5,044 nt of DNA. It comes from Candidatus Pacebacteria bacterium CG10_big_fil_rev_8_21_14_0_10_44_11 (GTDB lineage Bacteria; Patescibacteriota; Microgenomatia; UBA1400; PJMF01). Under the pieces are notes generated by a model. That model did not search any database and had not been told where the DNA came from. It worked only from the letters and a program-made list of their open reading frames with translations. Shown here in pieces: positions 1-5,044 of the stretch; position 1 is the stretch's first letter; each line of letters begins with the position of its first letter. The DNA lies in contig PFDH01000017.1 in NCBI GenBank assembly GCA_002772705.1, positions 1 through 5,044 of the forward strand, given 5' to 3'. The translations under genes and the position numbers were made by a program.

Positions 1-411
1 AAACTAGATATTATTAGAAACACAGCAACTAATGAAATAAATGAAGTGTTAATGATAGATCCTAATTACGAATCGAGAGATTCTTTAATGGTTGGAACTT
101 TTTATTACTTTCACCCAGTTGAGAGGTTACAAGGAGAAAGTGTCGAGAACTATATAGACGAACACAGGCCAGCTGGTTGTCAAGATCAAGCAATGGGAGA
201 AGGTTGGTGTAACAGTGAAAAAGAAAAAATAAACATTAATGATAAATTTACTAGCTATAAAGTTGAAGTACAAGGGATTGTCTGTTCGAATGAGATCTTT
301 TTAAACTCAGGTGATTTAGTCTTGGTAGTGTCAACAAACTGTGATTTTAACCTAGATACAGATTATATTAATCATACAGTGTATGCTATTTTGTCCTCCA
401 TTCTTTTTTAA
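1..411 (+). CDS. Unidentified protein, C-terminal 136 residues (5' end outside window)
   Basis: The reading frame is open from the first base of the window, so I treat this as the end of a longer gene rather than starting it at the GTG at 46 or the ATG at 52. No Shine-Dalgarno site precedes either codon. It ends with TAA at 409-411. The visible part is acidic to neutral and has four cysteines, in the contexts AGCQD, GWCNS, VCSNE and NCDFN, which suggests an exported or disulfide-bonded domain, but no signal peptide is visible because the N terminus is missing. I recognise no family. Base composition is about 32% GC by hand count, with frequent ATA, AGA and TTA codons, unlike the genes to the right; this could mean horizontal acquisition or simply an AT-rich local gene. 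Its coding status rests on an uninterrupted 136-codon frame in AT-rich sequence, where stops would be frequent by chance. Confidence 0.6.
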   Translation, partial: KLDIIRNTATNEINEVLMIDPNYESRDSLMVGTFYYFHPVERLQGESVENYIDEHRPAGCQDQAMGEGWCNSEKEKININDKFTSYKVEVQGIVCSNEIFLNSGDLVLVVSTNCDFNLDTDYINHTVYAILSSILF

Positions 412-448
412 ATAATTAAAAAAAACATTACTAAATAATTTGATGAGA

Positions 449-477
449 TTGCACAAGCCCTAAAGGTCGCCTATACT
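449..477 (+). promoter_or_regulatory. Near-consensus sigma70-type promoter with no room for a leader
   Basis: A -35 box TTGCAC (449-454), a spacer of exactly 17 bases and a -10 box TATACT (472-477) match the housekeeping promoter consensus at 4/6 and 5/6 positions. Only six bases (TGGGCT) lie between the -10 box and the GTG at 484, so transcription would be expected to begin at or next to the start codon, giving a leaderless mRNA. The element lies in the 72-bp gap after the AT-rich gene and would drive the two plus-strand genes ending at 873 and 1027. The placement is seen directly; promoter activity is inferred. Confidence 0.7.
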
Positions 478-483
478 TGGGCT

Positions 484-873
484 GTGATAAAAAATGTGGT
501 CTTTGGTGCAATTGGTCTGGTGGTTCTAGCAACGGTCGGTGCTGTTGGCTACTTTTACCTGCAAGAAAAGCATTTGCCTTCTTCTTTGAGTGAGTTGCAA
601 GAAAAAGTTCTGGGATCAAGCACTAGCTTGTTCTCTCAACTACCGGAACAGGTCAGTTCTTTAAAAATGCCAGACAATACTTCAGAACAGCTGCAAATTC
701 TTGGTGAGCGTGCTGCCGACGTTACTAAACAAGCACAACAAGTTTTAGGTAAAAGCATTCAAGTGAATGAAGCTGAAAAAGAGAAAAAACCGCTCCATGA
801 ATCGGCGCTAGAATATGGACGCTACATGTATTGCAAACAGGTGGTGAATGAGTATGAAAAAGAAAAAAACTAA
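484..873 (+). CDS. Small membrane-anchored protein of unknown function (129 aa)
   Basis: Residues about 5-25 form one hydrophobic segment (VVFGAIGLVVLATVGAVGYF), preceded by a lone lysine at position 3. The remaining ~100 residues are hydrophilic, serine/glutamine-rich and probably helical, so the protein most likely has one N-terminal membrane anchor with a soluble domain outside the cytoplasm. The C-terminal part (HESALEYGRYMYCKQVVNEYEK, about 105-126) is rich in aromatic and charged residues with one cysteine (117), and may be the conserved part. I do not recognise the family. The frame is open back to 439, but the GTG at 484 is preferred because the promoter -10 box ends six bases before it and no better start codon exists upstream; a GTG at 496 is the alternative. 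The stop overlaps the start of the next gene by 20 bp, so the two are probably co-transcribed and translationally coupled. Confidence 0.75.
   Translation: MIKNVVFGAIGLVVLATVGAVGYFYLQEKHLPSSLSELQEKVLGSSTSLFSQLPEQVSSLKMPDNTSEQLQILGERAADVTKQAQQVLGKSIQVNEAEKEKKPLHESALEYGRYMYCKQVVNEYEKEKN
839..844 (+). promoter_or_regulatory. Shine-Dalgarno site fixing the start of the 57-aa gene
   Basis: AGGTGG lies inside the end of the upstream gene. It is nine bases before the ATG at 854, an ideal spacing, but only three bases before the ATG at 848, so it selects 854 as the start. It also shows that this organism uses Shine-Dalgarno initiation for at least some genes inside operons. Confidence 0.65.
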
Positions 874-1027
874 ACCAAAAAAATTGATTTTTCTCGCTCA
901 AGACCTCGGTGTCCCTCTTGATAACTTAACTCGAGAAGATATTTATAGCGATACTGAACTTAAACCAAAAAACCTTGTTAATACGTCAGTAGAAAACACA
1001 CATCGGGCACCTGCATCATCCAAATAA
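854..1027 (+). CDS. Small basic protein of unknown function (57 aa)
   Basis: This gene is short and easily missed. Its start overlaps the last 20 bp of the 129-aa gene and it carries a good Shine-Dalgarno site (AGGTGG, 839-844). The protein opens with a lysine-rich stretch (MKKKKTKPKK), followed by LIFLAQDLGVPLDNLTRED, which reads like a compact helical segment, then IYSDTELKPKNLV and a polar tail ending at TAA 1025-1027. I recognise no family; the basic N terminus would suit nucleic-acid or membrane-surface binding, but that is a guess. Codons beyond about 943 also lie under the opposing cysteine-rich gene, so the last 28 codons are read on both strands. If only one of the overlapping ends is real, the first ~30 codons here still look protein-like. 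Confidence 0.6.
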   Translation: MKKKKTKPKKLIFLAQDLGVPLDNLTREDIYSDTELKPKNLVNTSVENTHRAPASSK

Positions 1028-1188
1028 GTATGTCGCATATCGCAGGTATAACCGGTTGGACAACTGATATCAGGTGTGGCTAAGCCATCTCCTTTTCCAC
1101 AAGATATATAAATAACGTTGGTCATGATCCAACTTGCTATTACTCCGATCACGATTAGTAATAGCGAGACTGTAAAAAACCGTTTCAT
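943..1188 (-). CDS. Four-cysteine small membrane/secreted protein coupled to the T4SS ATPase (81 aa)
   Basis: The N terminus is Met-Lys-Arg followed by a long hydrophobic run (residues about 4-28), which is either an uncleaved membrane anchor or a signal peptide. The exported part has four cysteines at 30, 43, 49 and 63, with a CPTGYTCDMRHTYLDDAGARC core, an arrangement suited to two disulfides in a compact extracytoplasmic domain. I cannot assign a family. The ATG overlaps the stop codon of the upstream ATPase gene as ATGA (1188-1185), a classic sign of translational coupling, and no strong Shine-Dalgarno site is seen, so translation probably depends on ribosomes finishing the ATPase gene. 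This context suggests a small accessory of the same envelope machine. The C terminus (TRFFGLSSVSL) lies over the end of the opposing 57-aa gene. Confidence 0.75.
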   Translation of the reverse strand: MKRFFTVSLLLIVIGVIASWIMTNVIYISCGKGDGLATPDISCPTGYTCDMRHTYLDDAGARCVFSTDVLTRFFGLSSVSL

Positions 1189-3524
1189 AAGTTACTTCTG
1201 CTCTGAATCTCCGCCTCAACCAATTCCTTATCCTTGCCATACTTGAGGCGTGACAACTCTCTAATCATGTCGGCTTGTTTGGGGTTCATTCTGGCGTTGA
1301 CATCTTCCATATCTTTGACCAGCGACATGCTAAATGGCGGCACGGGCTCGTTGCCGACAATTGTCCGGACATAAACGTGGTATTTCTCAATGTTAGTTAA
1401 GTCAGTCTCATTAAAAGTTGGGCTGTACTCGTGCTGTAAGAAGTTGGCATCTGGCACACCAATTCTAAAAGAGACAATGGTGCCAACATTGCCAAAAATG
1501 GCGTTTTTGACGTCTTCATCAATTTGGCCAATAAACTGATTGGCGACGATCAGATTCAAGCGATACTTTCTAGCCTCAGACAAAATCACCGTAAAGTCTT
1601 CGGTGGCATAGTTCTGGAACTCGTCAACATAGAGATAAAAGTCCTCGCGTTGAGCCATTGGCACGTCGGCGCGACTCATGGCGGCGGTCAAAACTTTTGG
1701 TACCAAGATCAAACCCAAAAACTTGGCGTCTTCCTCGCCCAAAATACCTTTTGAAAGATTACACAAAACGATTTTCTTTTCGTCCATCGCCTTTCTAAAA
1801 TTAAATGAGCTGACGGGCTGGCCGATAATATTACGCATGGTTTTGTTGGTCACAAACCGGCCAAACTTGGAGACAATATAATCCAAAACTTCTGACTTGT
1901 GAAAGTCGTTGGTCTGGGCAATTTGATCTGTCCAGTACCGGCGCACCACCGGGTCTTTAACGTAGGGCAGCATTTCGTCAACGTACTTAGAGTCCGTCAG
2001 GATGCGAACCAATTCAACAAAAGTGGTGCCCTTTTTGTACATAATCGTCAACATGGCGTTACGAATGGCGTGCTCAAACCGAGGTCCAATGATACCGGTG
2101 CGGTGCGGATCATAGAGCTTGTACATCAAACCAATAATTGAGCTGACCACAAAGTGGCGTTGCTCTTCAGTGTCAGCTTCCATCATGTTCAGACCCATTG
2201 GCCGCACCAAATCTGAAGGATTAAAGTAAATCACATCGTCGGCTCGCTCAGGCGGCATCAGTTGCAAAATGTCCTCAACAAACTCGCCGTGCGGATCAAT
2301 GGCACACACACCCCGGCCAGCCTCGATGTCCTGCAAAATCATTTCTTTGAGAAACTCTGATTTACCGGTACCAGTCTTGCCAATGATGTACATGTGACGG
2401 CGACGGTCATCCTGACTCATATAGACGTCACGCCGATAACCTCGATAAACAGACGTACCCAAAAACAAGCCCTCATTAGGAATATTCTGTGGCGCTGGCG
2501 CATTTTTGGCGTTCAACCATTTGATGTGTGGGGTTTCGATGGTTTTGTTAGGCAGATGAAAAATTGAGGCTAACTCTTCTGAGTTCAAGATCATCGTATT
2601 GCGACCAAAAAGAGGCATGTACCGATAGAGAAAATCAATCATGAACAGATGCTTAAACAAGCTGCCGGCCTTTTTCAGCTCGTTATAGGGCGAAGTAAAC
2701 TGGGCAAAAGCGCCAACAATGTTATTTAAGTGAGATTGCGCGGACTGGTCATCTTGAGCCGAAACCACCACCCGTAGCGAAACTTGGAAACCAGGCTTTT
2801 CTATTTTAGTCGAGATCGCTTCCATTTCTTTAGGATCATGAGTGTAGGTTGCTTTTTCTGGGTCGGACTCGCGTTTTTTCTCTTCAGTAATATAGTCCTT
2901 ACCTTTTTTCTTCCAACCTTGACCAGTTGGTTGAACCAAAAACTGAATAATGGAGCCTTCCCCATAGTCCATTTTGGACAACGCCGAAGTAATCAGTGAC
3001 ATGCCATCAGTCGGCAAATCTTTGTAGGCTTTAATGGGGTAGTAATTAGCCTTGTTCAGACTGATACTGGTAAAAGCAACTTTGCCCTTTTCACTAAAAA
3101 TATTGACTTCTTCGACTTCTGTTAACTCGGCCAGAGGATAAGCACCTTGGATCTGTTTTTCAACTAAATCTCTGAGTTTGCGGGGGCAACTGACGTAAAA
3201 ACCAATTTCTTCTTTGAGCGCAACAATTTCGAACGAGAAAAAATCACCCACCGACCAAAGTGAGGTTAACCAATTGCCAGTTTTGATTGAATACAGCGAA
3301 GAAAACATCTGCTCAGCGGCGTCAATTTTAACTTCACTGTCGCGGGGCAACCTGATGAGCAAAGTCATAAAGTTAAGGGCGTATTCTTCTCGGTCGCGAT
3401 GCTTAAACCACTGCAGCAGGCTATAGGCAAGTCCCGCTACCAACAAAATGGCGCCAATAATTACCAGCAGGGCAATGCCAATAGCGGTCAACTGGGCAAA
3501 AATGACTTGGGCTTGCGGGTTCAT
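1185..3524 (-). CDS. Membrane-anchored VirD4/TraG-like type IV secretion coupling ATPase (779 aa)
   Basis: This is a P-loop motor of the HerA/VirD4 superfamily (DUF87/TraG-D type), expected to use ATP hydrolysis to feed DNA or DNA-protein substrates to an envelope channel from the inner face of the membrane. Residues about 9-38 form a long hydrophobic N-terminal segment. Residues about 45-330 make a family-specific region (with FMTLLIRLPRDSEVKID and FYVSCPRKL). The motor follows: Walker A GKTGTGKS (382-389), the DPHGEF strand (410-415), FNPSDLVRPMGLN (434-446), Walker B YLYVDEFQ (630-637) and ANQFIGQ (661-667), which resembles a sensor. All key ATPase residues are present and the length is normal for such proteins. 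The ATG at 3524 is the first possible start, since an in-frame TGA lies six bases upstream. VirB4-type ATPases are the main alternative, but the DPHGE and TraG-like C-terminal features favour a coupling protein. No relaxase, VirB4 or channel gene is visible. Confidence 0.9.
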   Translation of the reverse strand: MNPQAQVIFAQLTAIGIALLVIIGAILLVAGLAYSLLQWFKHRDREEYALNFMTLLIRLPRDSEVKIDAAEQMFSSLYSIKTGNWLTSLWSVGDFFSFEIVALKEEIGFYVSCPRKLRDLVEKQIQGAYPLAELTEVEEVNIFSEKGKVAFTSISLNKANYYPIKAYKDLPTDGMSLITSALSKMDYGEGSIIQFLVQPTGQGWKKKGKDYITEEKKRESDPEKATYTHDPKEMEAISTKIEKPGFQVSLRVVVSAQDDQSAQSHLNNIVGAFAQFTSPYNELKKAGSLFKHLFMIDFLYRYMPLFGRNTMILNSEELASIFHLPNKTIETPHIKWLNAKNAPAPQNIPNEGLFLGTSVYRGYRRDVYMSQDDRRRHMYIIGKTGTGKSEFLKEMILQDIEAGRGVCAIDPHGEFVEDILQLMPPERADDVIYFNPSDLVRPMGLNMMEADTEEQRHFVVSSIIGLMYKLYDPHRTGIIGPRFEHAIRNAMLTIMYKKGTTFVELVRILTDSKYVDEMLPYVKDPVVRRYWTDQIAQTNDFHKSEVLDYIVSKFGRFVTNKTMRNIIGQPVSSFNFRKAMDEKKIVLCNLSKGILGEEDAKFLGLILVPKVLTAAMSRADVPMAQREDFYLYVDEFQNYATEDFTVILSEARKYRLNLIVANQFIGQIDEDVKNAIFGNVGTIVSFRIGVPDANFLQHEYSPTFNETDLTNIEKYHVYVRTIVGNEPVPPFSMSLVKDMEDVNARMNPKQADMIRELSRLKYGKDKELVEAEIQSRSNL

Positions 3525-3535
3525 AGGTCAGATTT

Positions 3536-3544
3536 ATTATATCA
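3536..3544 (-). promoter_or_regulatory. Extended -10 promoter for the T4SS ATPase gene
   Basis: On the minus strand the bases read TGATATAAT, a perfect TGn plus TATAAT extended -10 element. I see no TTGACA-like -35 box at 16-18 bases, which is usual for extended -10 promoters. Eleven bases separate the -10 box from the ATG at 3524, so a transcript would start about five bases before the ATG and carry almost no leader. A small inverted CCC/GGG pair (3553-3564) sits where a -35 box would lie and could be a protein-binding site, but this is weak. Confidence 0.6.
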
Positions 3545-3607
3545 GGAAATGACCCTTTATCGGGATTCACAAGCTGCAAAAAATATTAACAAGTAATTTC
3601 ATCTTGA

Positions 3608-3702
3608 GGAAGGCTTGAAACACTGACTACTGATTGCTAAAACAAATTGCTATTTATATGGAAGTGTTTCATGCAGTCTGGTGGAGGCGCCAGACGTCTT
3701 CC
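3608..3702 (+). other. Predicted three-way-junction RNA/DNA structure in an intergenic region
   Basis: Three complementary segments nest without conflict. A closing stem GGAAGGC (3608-3614) pairs with GTCTTCC (3696-3702) over 7 bp. Arm 1 is TGAAACACT (3616-3624) with its perfect complement AGTGTTTCA (3663-3671). Arm 2 is GTCTGGTG (3676-3683) with CGCCAGAC (3688-3695) around a GAGG loop. Junction strands are only 1, 4 and 0 bases. The two non-Watson-Crick pairs (3613/3697 and 3682/3689) are G.U on the plus strand but C.A on the minus strand, so an RNA would be more stable if read left to right, against the flanking genes. The 38-base loop of arm 1 contains ATTGCTA twice (3633-3639, 3646-3652). 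It could be a small RNA, a palindromic repeat or MITE-like remnant, or a 3' mRNA-stabilising structure; no T-tract follows on either strand, so it is not a simple terminator. Confidence 0.5.
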
Positions 3703-3721
3703 GAAAAATAGAACTTACTTG

Positions 3722-4210
3722 TTATTCCGAGCGATAAATCGCCTGCCAATCAAACATTTTGGCAATTTTTTGACTAAACTCAAATAACCAGCGGACGCTA
3801 AAGAGTGGATTTTTCTTGGCTCCTTCTTCGGCTTGCGCCTGGGTCATTGGCAGCACTTTTACTTTCTGAGCAGCCTCTTGCTGAGCCTGCTGATCTTGAG
3901 TTTGAGCAGCAATCACAATTTCTTTGGGCAGTTTGAGTTGCTGCTCCTCAACTTTTTGTAAATATTCTTCAACCTCGGGTGAAATTTCTGGAGCTGGTTC
4001 AGATTCAACGTACTGCATACCGCCCGGTAGTTCCATCGAGCCTATCTCTGTACCGGCACCCAGTGGCTGTTCTTTTCTAAGGCTGCCAGAATACTGAGTT
4101 GACTGATCAGTTTGACCGGCCTTTTCGGCCTCCAATTCCTTCAAGACTGCTTCGAAAGTAGCGATTTTTTGTTGAGAAGAAATTTGAGTAGGGTTTTGGG
4201 CGTCGGACAT
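3722..4210 (-). CDS. Q/E-rich soluble protein of unknown function (162 aa)
   Basis: The protein has no membrane segment and no cysteine. A helical N-terminal stretch (residues about 12-30, QQKIATFEAVLKELEAEK) is followed by a low-complexity linker, a middle helix (EVEEYLQKVEEQQLKLPKEI, about 79-98), a glutamine-rich run (103-115) and a C-terminal aromatic/basic segment, NPLFSVRWLFEFSQKIAKMF (134-153), probably the conserved part. I cannot place it in a family with confidence; DUF5660, which I loosely recall from candidate-phylum genomes, is worth testing. The frame extends to a TTG at 4240, but the ATG at 4210 is chosen because an extended -10 element ends exactly six bases before it. It follows the DUF192 gene by 33 bp and precedes the ATPase gene by 197 bp, so a link with either is possible but not shown. 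Confidence 0.8.
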   Translation of the reverse strand: MSDAQNPTQISSQQKIATFEAVLKELEAEKAGQTDQSTQYSGSLRKEQPLGAGTEIGSMELPGGMQYVESEPAPEISPEVEEYLQKVEEQQLKLPKEIVIAAQTQDQQAQQEAAQKVKVLPMTQAQAEEGAKKNPLFSVRWLFEFSQKIAKMFDWQAIYRSE

Positions 4211-4216
4211 TCTTTC

Positions 4217-4225
4217 ATCATACCA
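4217..4225 (-). promoter_or_regulatory. Extended -10 promoter placing transcription start at the ATG
   Basis: The minus strand reads TGGTATGAT, an extended -10 (TGn) with a TATGAT box (5/6 match). Six bases (GAAAGA) separate it from the ATG at 4210, so the expected transcription start is the A of the ATG itself. No good -35 box is visible. The gene may also be read through from lgt and the DUF192 gene. GAAAGA directly before the ATG is too close to act as a normal Shine-Dalgarno site. Confidence 0.5.
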
Positions 4226-4243
4226 TTGAAAGCAGGACAAATT

Positions 4244-4759
4244 CTAATTTTGCGTCCCAATTGTCAGTCTATCGCCAACCGCTAACTGCAACTTGGCAAC
4301 CCGCCCAGCATCAAGTTCTAACACCAGCGTGACTGGCTCTTTTGAGGAGTAGGTTGGCAAGTTAACAATGTCTTGGTTGCTTGGCGCCGGAGCGTTCTCC
4401 AGCATACCGACAATCTGATCGCCATCAATCCAAACAAAATCGAGGGGAAAGCTCATCCTCCTCATCCAAAATTCGGCAATTTGTCGCTGGGGCAAGCTAA
4501 ACAACATGCCATCGCTACCAATCCTATCTCGCCCGCCCAAACCTTGGGTGAGGCTAGCCGAGGTGTTGACCACCTCAACCGTCAATTGATTGCTGCCAAT
4601 TTGAACTGGAATCAATTGCCGGTCTTCAATCGCTGAAAAATCTATTGAAGAAGATTGCGTTGAATCGTCACTTGTTGGTCGAGCCAAACTACAACCGGCA
4701 AAAAGATTGGCGCTGATCAGGACAAAGAAAAATAATTTGATTCTTTGCTTAGAAAACAT
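4244..4759 (-). CDS. DUF192 family lipoprotein (171 aa)
   Basis: The N terminus is a lipoprotein signal peptide: basic residues (KQRIK), a hydrophobic core (LFFFVLISANLF) and a lipobox FAGC with the predicted lipidated cysteine at 23, then a serine/threonine/aspartate-rich linker. The mature domain (about 48-168) carries DUF192 hallmarks: EVVNTSASLTQGLGGRD (62-78), GMLFSLP (84-90), FWMRRMSFPLDFVWID (97-112) and a closing LELDAGRVAKLQLAVGDRLTI (147-167). DUF192 proteins are small beta-rich proteins with no settled biochemical role. Phenylalanine at the -3 lipobox position is unusual but tolerated. The start overlaps the end of lgt by 11 bp, pointing to one operon in which Lgt would modify this very protein. 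Only a weak AGAAAG stretch precedes the ATG, so translational coupling is likely. Confidence 0.92.
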   Translation of the reverse strand: MFSKQRIKLFFFVLISANLFAGCSLARPTSDDSTQSSSIDFSAIEDRQLIPVQIGSNQLTVEVVNTSASLTQGLGGRDRIGSDGMLFSLPQRQIAEFWMRRMSFPLDFVWIDGDQIVGMLENAPAPSNQDIVNLPTYSSKEPVTLVLELDAGRVAKLQLAVGDRLTIGTQN

Positions 4760-5044
4760 TTTTATTCTTTCTAGTCTTAAAGATCACTAAACTTAGTACC
4801 GCAGCCAAAGCAGCCATCACAAACTGGTTCACTCCCCAGTTTGTACCTGGCACTAAGGCTTTATCAATTCGAATAAACTCTAACAAGAAACGCCCCCAAC
4901 TATAACTGATCAGATAGACCAAGGTCAAACGACCAGTGCCAACCAGCCATTTTTTTTGACGATAGCCAAACCAGAGCACTCCGCCAAGAATAATGAGAAA
5001 GAGTGCTTCATACGCAAAAAGCGGATGATAATAAGCTTGAGCTT
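4749..5044 (-). CDS. lgt: Prolipoprotein diacylglyceryl transferase, C-terminal 97 residues (5' end outside window)
   Basis: Lgt transfers diacylglycerol from phosphatidylglycerol to the lipobox cysteine of prolipoproteins in the inner membrane, the first step of lipoprotein maturation. The frame is open through the right edge of the window, so the GTG at 4979 is not the start. In the visible part, HPLFAYE (residues 6-12 from the edge) matches the conserved HPtxLYE block, and YSWGRFLLEFIRID (47-60) matches the conserved GRFxxExxRxD block with its essential arginine region. NQF (72-74) begins the last membrane helix, and hydrophobic helices at about 13-26, 38-48 and 74-88 fit the multi-spanning fold. 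The protein ends in a short basic tail, RKNKNVF. The TAA at 4749-4751 lies 11 bp inside the following lipoprotein gene. Confidence 0.9.
   Translation of the reverse strand, partial: AQAYYHPLFAYEALFLIILGGVLWFGYRQKKWLVGTGRLTLVYLISYSWGRFLLEFIRIDKALVPGTNWGVNQFVMAALAAVLSLVIFKTRKNKNVF

Noticed and set aside
431..619. 62-codon minus-strand frame across the promoter region
   Set aside because: It lies opposite both the strong promoter and the membrane-anchor coding region, and its product has no recognisable features.
1524..2141. Plus-strand open frames opposite the T4SS ATPase gene
   Set aside because: They lie wholly under a gene with intact ATPase motifs, overlap each other in different frames and have no protein-like character of their own.
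3615..3660. Plus-strand promoter for the structured element (TTGAAA or TTGCTA with an AT-rich -10)
   Set aside because: No -10 match of acceptable quality occurs at 16-18 bases from either box, and these bases also form arm 1; no promoter for the element is claimed.
3692..3699. Palindrome AGACGTCT as an operator
   Set aside because: It is made of the ends of two adjacent stems in the three-way junction, so it needs no separate explanation.
3608..3702. tRNA-like cloverleaf: 7-bp closing stem plus a hairpin next to its 3' strand
   Set aside because: The would-be T arm has a GAGG loop and no TTC sequence, there is no D arm or 5+7+5 anticodon arm, and no CCA or discriminator pattern.
3676..3710. 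Intrinsic terminator from the GTCTGG/CCAGAC hairpin
   Set aside because: The hairpin is GC-rich, but no run of T follows it on the plus strand, and on the minus strand it is followed by TGCATGAAACAC.
4211..4240. Ten-residue N-terminal extension from a TTG at 4240
   Set aside because: An extended -10 element lies inside this stretch and ends six bases before the ATG at 4210, so the extension would be upstream of transcription.
4373..4636. 87-codon plus-strand frame opposite the DUF192 gene
   Set aside because: The minus strand here encodes the conserved DUF192 motifs, so this frame is a shadow.

Overview
The window looks like ordinary chromosomal sequence from an uncultivated bacterium. The best guess is a member of the Candidate Phyla Radiation (Patescibacteria, perhaps Microgenomates). 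This rests on the mix of genes: an lgt gene overlapping a DUF192 lipoprotein gene, a Q/E-rich protein of no clear family, and a membrane-anchored VirD4/TraG-like ATPase with a DPHGE-type core. Short, overlapping, poorly characterised genes and no recognisable enteric or Gram-positive neighbours fit too. The assignment is inference; there is no marker gene such as an rRNA.

Layout: (a) 1-411 (+) is the 3' part of an AT-rich unidentified gene (about 32% GC by hand count, against roughly 48-50% in lines sampled from the large gene). (b) 449-1027 (+) is a small unit: a near-consensus sigma70-type promoter, a 129-residue membrane-anchored protein and an overlapping 57-residue basic protein read from a clear Shine-Dalgarno site. 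(c) On the minus strand, reading right to left, come lgt (partial, 5044-4749), a DUF192 lipoprotein (4759-4244), a 162-residue Q/E-rich protein (4210-3722), a 197-bp intergenic region, the 779-residue T4SS-type coupling ATPase (3524-1185), and a cysteine-containing small membrane or secreted protein (1188-943) whose ATG overlaps the ATPase stop codon. The two opposing gene sets collide tail to tail, overlapping by 85 bp at 943-1027 with no visible terminator.

How the genes may work together: Lgt attaches diacylglycerol to lipobox cysteines, and the next gene encodes a protein with such a cysteine, so enzyme and substrate are neighbours. The ATPase would be the energy-coupling part of a DNA- or protein-translocating envelope machine, and the coupled four-cysteine protein may be an outward-facing accessory. 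No VirB4, relaxase or channel subunits are in the window.

Two observations stand out. First, the intergenic region contains a 95-nt segment (3608-3702) that can fold as a three-way junction from three separate complementary stems; its two G.U pairs favour a plus-strand RNA, opposite to the flanking genes. Second, three promoter-like elements lie so close to the start codons that the mRNAs would be leaderless or nearly so, while at least one internal operon gene uses a strong Shine-Dalgarno site.
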